Made by a program: the position numbers and the translations under genes
Shown here: one piece after another, positions 10,641 through 23,014 of the stretch
Numbering within the stretch: position 1 is the first letter of the stretch
Layout of the letters: every line of letters begins with the position of its first letter
Notes under the pieces: generated by a model
The model's database searches: none
What the model was told of the DNA's origin: nothing
Seen by the model: only the letters and a program-made list of their open reading frames with translations
NCBI GenBank assembly: GCA_028551475.1
Contig: CM052361.1
Span: forward strand, 7,447,501 to 7,511,500
Length of the DNA: 64,000 bases
Reading direction: 5' to 3'
DNA from: Casuarina equisetifolia
Taxonomy: Eukaryota; Streptophyta; Magnoliopsida; Fagales; Casuarinaceae

Positions 10641-12619
10641 ATTCTTCTGTGTATTTCCTAATTACTTTGGCTGGAGAAAGAAGTCACTGTATCTTTAGTC
10701 ATGTAGAGATGAGTGAGGACTTACTTAAATGCATTTTCTTGTGTTTCTCTGGCCGCATCCTTTGAAAACATGGATTCTATTTCAGATTTCATTTCTCTTC
10801 TGAATTTTCAACCGTAATTTTCAAACATGGATTCTAGTCAACTTCTGTATTGTTTTCTCTTACAAGATCTTTATTGCTTATATCCCAGAGAGAATGAGCG
10901 AGCCTATTTCAACTAATCGTCAAAACCTACACATCAATGCCCAGAAATGTAAGTGATTGGACTTTCCCCAGCTTCTGGAAATTTCAACCAGGATACCATG
11001 AACGTGGGGTCTAGGTCACCATCTGACAACTCTCTTTGCTTCTGCTATGGCTTCTTTGAATTATCCTTCGTTAAAGTGGCAACAAGGCTTCTAGGTAAAT
11101 TTGCAAATGGCCATATCCATACCTGATTTGTGTGTTATTTATATTTTATCTTTTCTTCTTCATGTTCTGTGCCATTTATTTTAAGCTTTAACAATGTTTT
11201 TCCAACTCAAATAAAAAAAATAAAAATTAAGACAAGTCATAATCAAGGATGCAAAGGAATTTAGAACATAATGCTATATTTGCACTGTGAATATCGGAAG
11301 TGTTTATGATGAAGTCAGTGAAGATCATGTATGATGTTTAGGCATTGAGGAATCTATGACTTCATCTAATATTGAAGTCATTCTCTTTGCCATGAACGAA
11401 CCTATCCTATCTTTTTCTTCTTATTTCCCTCCTGTAATTTTTATATGAATTTAGTATCCCTTATAGTGATAGAAAGCAAAACATTGTCTTTTCACACCCC
11501 AAAACAAAATATTCAATACTCAGGTACTTTGATCTTAATCATATCTAGTTGTGAATAAAAAATTTATAGATTTTTTGTGTCCTTGATGTGATATGGTGCA
11601 AAAATTCAATGTACGGGAAGATAAAATCTTACACCACCCTTTAGGAAAAGAAAAAGAGAAGTGAAAATGTTACACCAAAATTTTTGTTCAAAATATTAAT
11701 CTTGATGTGTAACAAACCCAAAACTTGTTTTTCCTTTACTTTCTGTCGTGCTTTGATTTGATTTGGTTTTATAGTGAGAAATACCTTACCACGCAGAAAT
11801 AGTCTATACCATACTCTTTGATGTGACTTTTGGTTGAGTGGTAGGGAAATCTCTTCGATTGGCCCATTTGCTTTATTCTCTTGCACAAAGCATGGAATTC
11901 CTAAAATTTGTTTTATTTGGTTCCTGTTCAGGTAATGCTATTATCAGTTCAAGAGGCTCTTTCATGGTTGCATTTTGGAGAGTTTTAGCCGTTCTTCCTC
12001 TTCAGAAGAATGATGGGAAATTGCGGAAAGAATTCGAGTTTTCTTTAAATGCCGAGTGTCGAGCTTCAAAATCACAAATCTACTTATGATTCGCAATGCT
12101 AGGATTTTGGTGCATATAAGAAGTTGCCTCTATGAATCGTTACCATCTAATTGTCTAGGTTAGAACGGGGGAAAGAAAGGTAAGTTCGATTCAATGTGGA
12201 AGAACGTTACGATTCCAGGAAACCCTCGAATAGAGGCTCTAAAGAGAAGCATCGTCGGCATCATAAATAGAAGACGCCCAGGATAACAGTCGATTGTCAT
12301 CCTCGTGTCCAGTCACACCCATTTGACTGGCCCCTTCCTTGCTCTTCCTTCCCTTGTTTTATCCGAAGGCAATACCGTCTAATTTGCTGGAGAATCATGA
12401 GTGTTCTGAACGTGTTGCCAAATTAGCAGGTTAAAAATGAAAGCTATATTAGCTAACCAGTACTTTTGTATAAAAAGAACGGATAAGTTATAGGTTCAAT
12501 TTCTATTCATGATATAGAAAAAAAAAATACACTTTCGAAACTTTTCATCAGTTGATGTGATAAGAAGTAAAATATTAGTCCTAAATTTTGAAAATGTTCC
12601 TGCATTTAGTTTTAGAAGT
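10641..12619. other. spacer left of the tandem duplication
   Basis: No gene recognised. The last part, from about 12430, resembles 20930-21147 and 32340-32557, so it is the tail of a further, otherwise missing repeat unit. Confidence 0.45.
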
Positions 12620-13346
12620 AGATTATTAGATATATTTACTGAGGACAAGAAATACAAAATTTGGCAAATAATATTAGATACCCCAATAAAACACTAGGAA
12701 AAGCTCACATGTAACGAAGATTTTTTTGTTGTGTAAACTCTTAAATCATTATTATAACAGAAGATGTTAGAAGAAAAGGAATTGGAAAGAAGATAAAGCT
12801 ACTATCCATCCACACATAAAATAAGGTGGGTATAGGTCATGTTGCATGAAGGCATTGGATGTGTAGTCCTTGCCACCATACAAAGACATTGGAGGTGGCT
12901 CTACTTCTATCCTTGGTTTTTGCAAAAGAAGAGAATTGGACGTGCGTGGGAGATTAGTTTGGACGTCAAGGTCAATCTCAAAGACGACAAAGGACACAAC
13001 CATTGAGGATAACCCTTTCAACTCTTATCTTTTAAACCGAACGGTCCTTAAATCTTCACGATTTCACGATTAGATGTCCAAATCACGTTTGTCCATGCAT
13101 ATTGACTCAAGTCAAGTGCCAAAACACGACATCACGTTGAGGTTGAGCGATGACGCCTTCAAGCGAATGTTTAAACCAAGTGATTAAATCTCTTCATGAT
13201 ATGGAAAGTAGTTTTAACGAAGAGTAATTACTTGAGTAGTACTAAAGTTCTGTTCATTTATGGATTAGACCAACATAGAGTGATAACTAGGTATAATAGT
13301 TGGTTTTTCCAAAACAGGTTTGCTTCTCCACAACTCGTTCTCTACA

Positions 13347-13386
13347 TCAATGGGTTGTTTAGATGGATTTCTAAACAACCCATTGA
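13347..13386. repeat. perfect 16-bp inverted repeat (hairpin)
   Basis: Arms TCAATGGGTTGTTTAG (13347-13362) and CTAAACAACCCATTGA (13371-13386) are exact reverse complements around an 8-base loop. Units 2 and 3 have only the left arm's counterpart (near 16580 and 21758), so the second arm arose in unit 1. Confidence 0.95.
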
Positions 13387-13982
13387 TCCTTAATCGTTGG
13401 GACTACTCTTTGCCATATGTATGGTTGTTTAGATGGACTTCTCCTTTGTAGAGGGAATGTTTGAAGCCAATGGTGCCCTTTTTATTTCCTTAATGTCCAA
13501 ATAATTATTGATAGCCTTGTATGTTTCTAACAAATTGTAGCCTTTGCAATTATGTGCTATCTATCGCCGTTTGTTTGTTTTTTTTTTTTTTCAATAAGTA
13601 GGGCCTCTAAGTAAGTCCTCTAACTTGAGAGAATTGTTAGATAGCAAATTAGCAAATGAAGGCAAGAATATGGAGTCACAATCTCTTAGAGAAACAAACG
13701 GACTGACCCAGTCTGCTCCTTTATTTTGTAGATAGTACATCAAACTACACTTTATAGACTTCATCAAGAAAAGCAAGAAAAGAAAAGAAACGAAACGTAG
13801 GCCTAATTCTGGTCATATATTAAAAGCAATCAGAATAAGGTGACGCAAACTCCAAACCATATGTTAGACGATACCTACTTCTTATTAACCACTTTAAACC
13901 ACAGTGTTTTCAATATCGAACAGCCTCATGGTGGGCACTTACGATTGTAGGTTCTACACGGCTTGGGCATAGGCGGTTTGTT

Positions 13983-14712
13983 TCAGCTGAAACAAGACTT
14001 ATATGGAGTGCCAGGAGGACATGGCACTGATGGCTTCTCTTTATTGCCTGTGCCACAAGAAACAGAACGACCCATAGAGATGTCTCAGAATATGACCAAT
14101 TGGGAAAAAAAAAAAAAAAACTTACAATCAAACTATATGAAATACAATTGCACTTTGGCATGTACGGATCAGACTTTTTACCTGGCGGTCTGTTTCCAGG
14201 AAGACAAGCCTTATATGGAGTACATGGCACTACTGGCTTCCCTTTAGGTCCTGTAGCACCTGAACCAACATGACCTATACAAATGTATCAGAATATGACC
14301 AGTTTGAAGAAACTCACAAGGACGACGAGAGGCAGAATTGCGATGTGAAAGATTGAAGTACTAATTACAACCAAACTAGTAGTTGAACAGCTGAAAGGCA
14401 ATAAAAATCATTGAAATTCAAGGAATTCGTCATAGAACAACCTACGGAAAGAGGAAAAAGAAATCCCAGGCCAATTAATGAGAATAATCCATTTCCAGCA
14501 TACATGAAGCATAAGGAGTTAATAGCTACTTGAAATCGCACATTGTTTTCTACAAGCAATAACATAAGAATTCCAGTAATCAAGTATGCTGCAAAGTAAA
14601 TTCAAAGTATGAGCTACAAATTAGGGAGTTCATCACCATATGTTATAGCTGAAACTGGAGAAATGAGAAGTGTGGAGGCCAAGAGAAGGCAGATAAGCAG
14701 AAAGGCCTTCAT
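13983..14712 (-). CDS. secreted cysteine-rich peptide gene, copy 1 (divergent)
   Basis: Exon 1 is 14712-14637: a signal peptide beginning MKAFLLICLLLAS with predicted cleavage near PVSA. Exon 2 is 14274-14182 (phase 1 at both ends), giving a Gly/Lys/Pro-rich stretch, then VVPCTPYKACLPGNRPP. Exon 3 is not clear. The best in-frame choice is 14047-13983, which reads SVPCPPGTPYKSCFS and stops, and is itself a second copy of the exon 2 core. The terminal exon used by copies 2 and 3 has a counterpart just downstream (PKPCRTYNRKCPP then stop, near 13927-13965), but after the aligned acceptor an in-frame stop comes first. The peptide may therefore have a new C-terminus, or the gene may be decaying. 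The predicted product (about 72 aa) would be exported to the apoplast. The TATA-like stretch upstream (TATATGTA, 14752-14759) is weaker than in the other copies. Confidence 0.5.
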
Positions 14713-17110
14713 TTTGGAAGTTGATGGTGCTAACCTTCCGCACCCTGCTCTTACATATAGACCGCCTAAGTGTGACTATCTCTAATGGAATAATGGATCC
14801 TATAGAACATGCCAAAGCTATATAGGATGCAAGAAATTACCAAAAAGAAAAAGAAAGTAGAATATCATTGAATGTTATTTTGGAAATTTACAGCGTTAAA
14901 AGAAGATTAAATTGACTTAAGAATATTGTTCTACTTCTATATGAAGTGTGGTACTTGTATTGACTTAAAGATATTGTTCCACTCCTTTGTGAAATGTGGT
15001 GCTTTTGTTGTTCTAGTTAATCATTAGTTCTCTCTATTTTTATGGCTTACCTATTTTTATACACTTCTCAAGATGCTTTTTTTAAATAAATAATAAAAAT
15101 TACATAAAACTTATCATTTTTTCACTCGAAAGCTTAAAAAGAATATAAAGAAATATAAAAAAGAGGTAGTCTAAATCTAAGATCACTTTCTAACACAAAT
15201 ATCATAAAAAAAAAATTTTAACTTAAAAAGCTTTACAATGGATGGTATGAGATGGGCCCTTGGGAAGTCGTGATTTCTGAGTTTTTTGTCCATATCATAT
15301 ATGTCCATGCACAGTGACTGAAGTCAATGCAAAAAAGGTTACAAGACATCGATATTGAACATTGACTCCTTCAACGGAATGACTTAAATTAAAATAGCAT
15401 GTCTTTGTGCTTCTCAAAATAGTTGTGAAGAAGAAAAATCAGAATTGGCACCCTAGATGAATGGGTGGCATACACAAAATGAAACAGGGTCCAAAGGCAA
15501 ATATTTTATAGAAGATAAAGGACGTCTTGGCCGAGTTAAATGCTAAGTCCATTATTAAGAAGAAAAAAAGGTGTGTTTGAAGGAAGGGGAAAGGTTTGGG
15601 GTTTTGATGGGTGGAATGTCAAGGAGACGAAACTCAAGAACCTTATGTTTGTGCTCTCATACTTTTGAACTAAACCATTATGTGAGATATGCTAGTTTTA
15701 AAGAGTTCTAAACTCATTTTCTCCCTAAGACAATAAAAGGGATAAGTTGGGATTTGCAAACACAGCGGAAAGAATGAAAAGACTCAACGTAGATATCACT
15801 TCAATCTTCAAGAAAGCTCAAACTTCACAATGTTTTTCATCTTCCTTTCTATTCTGTGCAGAGATTTTCATGAAGACATTAGAAGTGGATTATTGGATAT
15901 ATTTAGTGAAGACAATAAAAAAAAAAGAATTTGGTAGAATAACATTAGTTACCTAGTGTCGTTCAAAGTGCATTTAATAGGGATACAAATGACTTCTTGT
16001 CATTTGGTGGAATGGTAAGTTATACACATGACTATTTATATTGATCCTAATTGTAGAGAAAAAAATGTCTTAATCTTCATCCACATGTAAATAAGGTAGG
16101 TGTAGACCATGTTGCATGAAGGTGTTGGAAGTGAAGTCCTCGCCACCGCACAGAGACATTGGAGGTGGCATTATTTCTATCCAAGTTGTGCAAAATAAGA
16201 GAATTAAACACACTTGTGAGATCAATTTGGACGGCAAAGTCAATCTCAAAGACCTTTGATGGCACTACAAAGGATAACTCATTCAACTCTTATCTTTTAA
16301 ACCGAACAATCTTGAAATCTTGGTTAAATGTCCAAATCACATTTGTCCATACATATTGACTCTAAGTCAAAGTGCCAAAACATGACGTCACATTGAGGTT
16401 GAGCGCCTTCAAGCGGACGTTTGAACCAAGCGATCAAAGCTCTTCGGGATACGCGAAACAGTGTTTGGCGGATAGTAATTATTTGAGTTCTATTATTTGG
16501 TTTGGAAACCAAATATTATATACATGGTTGTATTATTTGGTTTCCAAAACAGGATTTCTTCCTACAGCTCGTTGTCGAGATCAATGGGTGATTCTTTCGG
16601 ACTAATCTTTGCCATATGTATGGTTCTCTAAATGGATTTCTCTTCTGTAGGGCTGATGTTAAAGCTGCTGGTTAGCATTCAAGAGCGAATGTTTGAAGCC
16701 AATGGTGCCCACTATATCTCCTTCCTTAGGTGTCCAAATAATTATTGATAGCTTTATATGTTTCCCACAAATTTTAACCTTTGTAATTATGTGCTATTTA
16801 TCGTCTTGTCTCTAACCTAAGATTTGTGAGATAGCTAATTAGCAAAAGAAGGCAAGAATATGGAATCATAGTCTTTTACAGAAACCAAGGGACTGACACA
16901 GTCCGCTCTTTTATTTTGTAGATAGTACATCAAACTAGAATTGTTGAACTTCACCAAGCATTGCTAAAAGAGAAAAGAAACATAAGGCTAATTCTGGTTG
17001 CAGATAAAAGCAATCTGAAGAAGGCCACGGAAGCTCCAAACCATATATCAGGCGAAACCTATTTCTTATTAACCACTTTGGACCATAGTGCTTCCCGATA
17101 TCGAACACTC

Positions 17111-17821
17111 TCATGGTGAGCAGCCACGCTTGTACGGATTACATGGTGGCGTCGCTGAAAAAAAAAAAAGACCCATAGAGATGTCTTAGAAGATTACCAA
17201 TTTGAAGAAACTTACAACGATATCAAAGGCCAGGAACGATGTGAAAGATTCAAGTGCTCATTACAATCAAACTACATGGAACACAATTGCAGTTAGGCCT
17301 GAACGGGTCACACTTTTTACCTGGCGGGTTGGTTTTGGGAAGACAAGAACTATATTTAACACCAGGACGACATGGCACTGCTGGCCCTTTATTACCTGTA
17401 CCACCTGTAACAGGACCTGTAGAGATGTACCAACATATGATCAATTTAAAGAAACTCACAAGGATAACGAGGGCCAGAAGAGCGACGTGAAAGATTGAAG
17501 TGCTAATTACAATCAAACTGGAAGTTAAACAGCTGAAAAGCAAGAAAAGTCATTGCAATACAAGGAATTCCTCATAGACCAATCAACGGGTATAATCCTT
17601 TTCCAACATACTATGAGGCATAAGGAGTTAATAGTTATTTGAAACCGCGAATTTTTTTCTGTAAGCAATAACATCAGAATTCCAGTTATAGAGTACGCTG
17701 CAAAATAAACTCAAACTATGGGCTAGAAATTAGGGAGCTCATCACCTTTTCTTGCCGCTGAAATCGGAGAAATGAAAAGTGAGGAGGCTAAGAGAAGGCA
17801 GATAAGCAGAAAGGCCTTCAT
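17111..17821 (-). CDS. secreted cysteine-rich, RALF-resembling peptide gene, copy 2
   Basis: Three exons, all junctions GT..AG and phase 1: 17821-17746, 17416-17321, 17154-17111. The product is 71 aa: signal peptide MKAFLLICLLLASSLF...ISA (about 22 residues), a short Gly-rich linker, then a core with PCRPGVKYSSC, LPKTNPP and the terminal TPPCNPYKRGCSP. The cysteine pattern is C-x8-C-x11-C-x6-C. RALF peptides have C-x9-C-x12-C-x5-C and an NPYxRGC motif; here that motif is present but lies between the last two cysteines, so kinship to RALF is possible and not proven. If intron 2 is retained, translation continues as GKKCDPFRPNCNCVPC and stops at 17250 (about 80 aa), a second version of the C-terminal module. 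Expected role: extracellular signal or defence peptide. No homologue recalled with certainty. Confidence 0.68.
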
Positions 17822-17860
17822 TTTGGAAGTTGATGGTGCTAACCTTCTCCACTTTGCTCT

Positions 17861-17868
17861 TATTTATA
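17861..17868 (-). promoter_or_regulatory. TATA box of peptide gene copy 2
   Basis: TATAAATA on the minus strand, about 40 bases before the ATG at 17821, inside a stretch shared with copy 3. The spacing implies a very short leader. Confidence 0.6.
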
Positions 17869-19816
17869 CACCGCCAAGAGTGAGTATCTCTAATGCAATA
17901 ATGGATCTTGTAGAACACGCCAAAGCAATGTAGGATGCAGGAAATTACTGAATGAACAGGAAAGTAGGACATAATTGAATGCTATTTTGGAAAGATACTT
18001 AAAAGATTACCAAGTTGATAACAATCTCTAATGGAATAATGGGTCCTATACAACATGCCAAAGAAATGTAGGATGCTGGAAATTGTTGAAGGAAAAAGAA
18101 AAAGTAAGATATGACTGAATGCTATTTTTGGAAAGACACTTAAAAGAAGACTAAGTTGACAAGGACATTACTTCACTCCTATGTGAAATGTAATGTTTGT
18201 GTTTTTCTAGTTAATTATTATCTCTCTCTATTTTTCATGGCTTACCCATTCTTATACATGTATCAGGATCCTTTCTTCATACAAATGATGAAAATGAAAA
18301 AATAAAATAAAAATTATATAATCTTTTCACTCATAAATTTAAAAAAAAAATGTAAAGAAATACTAAAAAAAGGTAGCCTAAATCGAAGATCACCTTTTTA
18401 AACCTAAATAGTATAATATCATAAACAAACCCCTTTTGAATGACTAAAAAGCTTTAAAATGGATGGTAGGGGACAAACCCTTGAGATGTCATGAACTATG
18501 AGTCTTTTTGCTCATATCATGTACGTCCATGCACATTGACAGAAGTAAATGCAAAGAAGGTTGCAAGCCATCAATATTGAGCATTGACCCCTTCAATGCA
18601 CGGGCTACAAAACATGTATATTGAGCATTGACTCTTTCAATGGAATGAGTTAAAAAAAGATAGCATGTCTTTGTGGTCCTCAAAACTGTTGTGAAGAAGA
18701 AAAATCAAAATTGGTACCCCAAATGAATGGGTGGTATACACAAATGGAATAGAGTTCAAGGGCAAGAATTTTATAGAACATAAGTGGAAAGATAAAGGAC
18801 GCCATGGCCGAGTTAAGTGTTGAGTCCACTATTGTGTTTGCAAAGTCTTCTTCTTGTTGTTGAAGTTCTTGTTTTGTTTAGGTCTCTAATTTGTCCTGCT
18901 CACTAATTAATTATAAATTAGAAAGCAAATGAAGTAGGATCTTTCGAAGAAGAAACAAAGGTGTATTTGAAGGAAGGAGAAAGGTTTGGGTTTTTGATGT
19001 GTGAAATGTCAAGGACACGAAACTCAGGACCCTTATGTTTGTGCTCCCACACTTTTGAACTAAACCATTATGTTAGATAGACTAGTTTTAAATAGTCCTG
19101 GAATCATTTTCTTCTTCTTCTTCTTAGACAATCAAAGGGATAAGTTGGGCTATGCAAACACAGTGGGAAGAATGAAAAGACTCGAGTTAGATATTACTTC
19201 AATTTTTTGGTTGAAGAATGCCTCACATTTTCTGATGAAATGCGACATTGCATTTTGGTGGCTACGATTTTTGGGTAAACCAACGTACCATTCTTAGTCC
19301 TATCCTAAACGACTTAACTAGACATTATAGTAGGATGATGTAATAGATTTAAATATTATTTATTTACTTTGTTTAATAAGAACTTGTAATTTTGAGTAAA
19401 ATTTGAAAGATTTCAATCTTTATCTTTTTGTAATTTTGTAATGCTGGGATATACCCTTATATTTTTGTTCACTATTTTTTATTAATGCAAACTTACGTTT
19501 CAACCAAACAAAAAAAAAAAGCTTGTATAGAGTTTGCATTTGTCGATAGTGTGGACAATGGTGAGTCCATGCAATCCATACAACAGTCCCCAAAACAAAA
19601 TCTTTTAAGACTTGTTAGCATGGCCTAGCTTCAAGGAGTTTGTTAGCAATTAACCATACTTCCGATTGTTGGGTAGATAATTATGAGTTTGATCTTAGTT
19701 TGTTACGAGGAACTAAACAAATTTAGGGAATGGATGTAATACGAGAGAATGAAAAGTTTATATTTATGTTTTAAGCATTAAGACGTAGGTTTCCTATGAG
19801 AAACTATTTCCTGAGT

Positions 19817-20200
19817 TTAAATTCTTAGTGAATGAGAATATTCTTAGGTAATTTGGATTCACTCATTAAATATGCAACAAAAACTCAGGAAAGACATCTT
19901 CTTGGAAGGACTTTATTTAAACTTCAACTAAAATTTTATCTTCCCATGTAAGACCCTAGTCCTACAAACAACATCCAAAAAAGTTTTGTTGCAAAAGACA
20001 TAGCATCATTTAGATAGTTCAAAATCTAACTCAAAAATTAACTTACAAGTTGAAGAGACAATTCTTTTATTTAAACCTCACATCAAAAATCTTATCTTCC
20101 AAAAGGTCCATACACAATATTCATAAAAGTTTTACTACAAAAGACTGATGTAAACTAGTCATATATTCTTATGTCAAATGGTAAAAACAAACAAAAATAA
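19817..20200 (-). pseudogene. fragment resembling the ICME 3' end (unit 2)
   Basis: Short blocks match the intact methylesterase locus in the same order and strand: the flank seen at 32845-32890, part of the last exon (around 33100-33135, shared core catcttcttgga-like) and the start of exon 10 with its intron (around 33525-33620, shared core agttttactacaaaagac-like). Most of the sequence between them is missing. No function is expected. Similarity was judged by eye. Confidence 0.5.
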
Positions 20201-22254
20201 AATAAACCATGTATTTATCTTTTTGAAGTTCTAGACAATAAAAGTACATTTCTATGATATTTCTTAGAATGCAAACAAGGGTATTCGCATTTGCGTTGTA
20301 CGTGATTGTGGTAGAAAGGTCTTATCTACTTGAGCATGTACTGACCACATGTCAATGCCACATGGTACATTACAATGACATTTAGCATGACTGATTCAAG
20401 AGAGCGCCCGTCTGGCTTTCGTGAATAACAGGCACGTCTTCTTGTACTTGAACAACATGCTTAAATTTTTTGTCCGTATCTTGCAAAATGAAAGATGTGC
20501 AATCCATGGGGTCCTCGATTGTCCATCTGCATTAGATCGATATTGTGTTAAGTTATTCTATAGAATGTGAAAGCGAATTTTCAAATCAAGAACTACCACA
20601 CTTGATGTAGAAAAAGGGGCCACTTGAATATTTAAAAATATCGCAGGAAATAGTGTTGTTGATTTAAAGTTGTATATTAATGTGATAAGAAGTTGGGAAG
20701 TATTTTCTATGAAATTCTAATATATAAAAATGTATTATTGGTCACATTTACTGACAAAAACAAAAATATTGACATGTCTATAGTGAGAAAACACTTGAGA
20801 TATTATATTTTTGAAAAGTTATTTTTTATGTAAAAATATATAAAACAAAAAGAAAAGGAAAAATGACAAAAAGAAAAGGAAAAGGTAAAGAAATAATTAA
20901 TAAAATGGCTACTGATGCTAAGAGTGATCAAACTTCAAGTGAAAGCTATATTAGCTAACTAGAACGTTTGCCACCATCATGGATACTAAAAAAAATTATA
21001 GTTTCAATTTCAAGTCATACTATGTAAAAAATAATAATAATACTTGCTCAAAACTTTTCATCAGTCAATAACATGAGAGAGATAATATTAGTCCTAAATT
21101 TAGAAAATTTTCTTGCATTTAAGCTTTTAGTTACAAAAACATAAGAAATGGATTATTGGATATATTTAGCAAAGACAAAAAATAATGGTAAATTATACAC
21201 ATAATTATTTATATTGATCATAATTTTAGAAGAAAAAATGTCTTAATTTTCATCCACATGTAAATAAGGTAGGTGTAGACCATTTTGCAAGAAGGTGTTG
21301 GAAGTGAAGTCCTCACCACCACACAAAGACATTGGAGATGGTTTTGTTTCTATGGAGGTAGTGCAAAATACGAGAATTGACATGCTTGGGAGATCAGTTT
21401 GGATGTCAAAGTCGATCTCAAGGTACTACCATTGAGGATAACCCATTCAATTCTTATCTTTTAAACCGAACAGTCCTGAAATCTTTAGGGTTAGATGTCC
21501 AAATCACATTTGTCCATGCATATTGACTCAAGTCAAAGTGCCAAAACATGACGTCACATTGAGGTTGAACGCCTTCAAGCGAATGTTTGAACAAAGCGAT
21601 CAAATCTCTTCGTGATACGCAAAACAGTTCTGCGGATAGTAATTATTTGAGTTATACTATAGTTCTGTTCATTCATTGTGTTGATCAACATAAATTGATA
21701 ACCATGTATAATATTTGGTTTCCAAAACAGGATTGCTTCCAACTACTCGTTGTCGAGGTCAATGGGTTCTCTAGATGGATTTCTCTTTTGTGGGGCTGAT
21801 GTTAAAGCTGCTGGTTAGCATTCAAGAGGGAATGTTTGAAGCCAATGGTGCCCACTATATCTCCTTCCTTAAATGTCCAAATAATTATTGATAGCTTTGT
21901 ATGTTTCCCACAAATTTTAGCCTTTGTAGTTATGTGCTATTTATCGTCTTTGTCTCTAACTTAAGATTTGTGAGATAGCAAATTAGCAAAAGAAGGCAAG
22001 AATATGGAATCATAGTCTTTTACAGAAACCAACGGGCTGACACAGTCCGCTCCTTTATTTTGTAGATAGTACATCAAACTACAATTGTCGAACTTCACCA
22101 AGCATTGCTAAAAGAGAAAAGAAACATAAGGCTAATTCTGGTTGCAGATGAAAGCAATCAGAATAAGGCCGCGGAAGCTCCAAACCATATATCAGACGAA
22201 ACCTATTTCTTATTAACCACTTTGGACCATAGTGCTTCCCGATATCGAACACTC

Positions 22255-22968
22255 TCATGGTGAGCAGCCACGCGTGTACGGAGTACATGGTGGCGTCGCT
22301 GAAACAAAATGACCCATAGAGATGTCTTAGAAGATGCCCAATTTGAAGAAACGTACAACGATATCAAAGGCCAGAACAGCGATGTGAAAGATTCAAGTGC
22401 TCATTACAATCAAACTACATGGAACACAATTGCAGTTAGGCCTGTACGGGTCACACTTTTTACCTGGCGGCTTGTTTTTGGGAAGACAAGACTTATATGC
22501 AGCGCCAGGAGGACATGGCACTGCTGGCTTCCCTTTATTACCTGAACCACCTGTAACAGGACCTGTAGAGATGTATCAAAATATGACCAATTTGAAGAAA
22601 CTCACAAGGATAAGGAGGGCCAGAAGAGCAACGTGAAAGATTGAAGTGCTAATTACAATCAAACTGGAAGTTAAACAGCTGAAAAGCAAGAAAAGTCATT
22701 GCAATACAAGGAATTCCTCATAGACCAATCAACGGGTATAATCCTTTTCCAACATACTATGAGGCATAAGGAGTTAATAGTTATTTGAAATCGCGAATTT
22801 TTTTTCTGTAAGCAATAACATCAGAATTCCAGTTATAGAGTACGCTGCAAAGTAAACTCAAACTATGGGCTAGAAATTAGGGAGCTCATCACCTTTTCTT
22901 GCCGCTGAAATCGGAGAAATGAAAAGTGAGGAGGCTAAGAGAAGGCAGATAAGCAGAAAGGCCTTCAT
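22255..22968 (-). CDS. secreted cysteine-rich, RALF-resembling peptide gene, copy 3
   Basis: Three exons, phase 1 junctions: 22968-22893, 22562-22464, 22298-22255; product 72 aa. The signal peptide (MKAFLLICLLLASSLF...) is identical to copy 2. The mature part reads GNKGKPAVPC, PPGAAYKSC, LPKNKPP and ends TPPCTPYTRGCSP. It differs from copy 2 by several substitutions and one extra residue, almost all in the mature peptide. Retained intron 2 would give GKKCDPYRPNCNCVPC and stop at 22393 (about 81 aa). All intact signals (TATA box, splice sites, stop) suggest a working gene. Neighbours are copies 1 and 2 on the same strand. The role is presumably extracellular signalling or defence; the family is not firmly identified. 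Confidence 0.68.
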
Positions 22969-23006
22969 TTTGGAAGTGATGGTGCTAACCTTCTCCACTT
23001 TGCTCT

Positions 23007-23014
23007 TATTTATA
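23007..23014 (-). promoter_or_regulatory. TATA box of peptide gene copy 3
   Basis: TATAAATA on the minus strand about 39 bases before the ATG at 22968, matching the position in copy 2. Confidence 0.6.

Larger units (their letters stand above)
12620..15887. repeat. tandem segmental duplication, unit 1
   Basis: First of the head-to-tail units, phased on a motif close to gattattggatatattta. It shares with units 2 and 3 the block around 12790-13080, the 3' flank of the peptide gene, the gene itself and the region around 15640-15800 (frame LGYANT-like). At about 3.3 kb it is shorter than units 2 and 3 (about 5.3 and 5.0 kb, not counting the inserted element) because it lacks the ICME-like fragments and the tail seen at 19.8-21.1 kb. 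It is the most diverged unit. Confidence 0.75.
15888..21147. repeat. tandem segmental duplication, unit 2
   Basis: Full-length unit: conserved small open tail (16080-16200), peptide gene copy 2, its promoter, a region with LGYANT-like frame (19130-19280), fragments resembling the 3' end of ICME (about 19817-20200) and a tail (20240-21147). It aligns with 21148-25234 plus 31633-32557. The base block CATTT at 20247-20251 is the empty counterpart of the copia insertion site in unit 3. Confidence 0.8.

Noticed and set aside
13910-14230. A continuous 106-codon minus frame across peptide gene copy 1
   Set aside because: It starts inside exon 2 and reads through the predicted intron and a T-rich tract; the signal peptide exon and phase-1 junctions shared with copies 2 and 3 explain the region better.
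13983-22968. Firm assignment of the peptide genes to RALF
   Set aside because: The NPYKRGC motif and cysteine number fit, but the motif position and the abrupt end differ from known RALFs; left as a resemblance.
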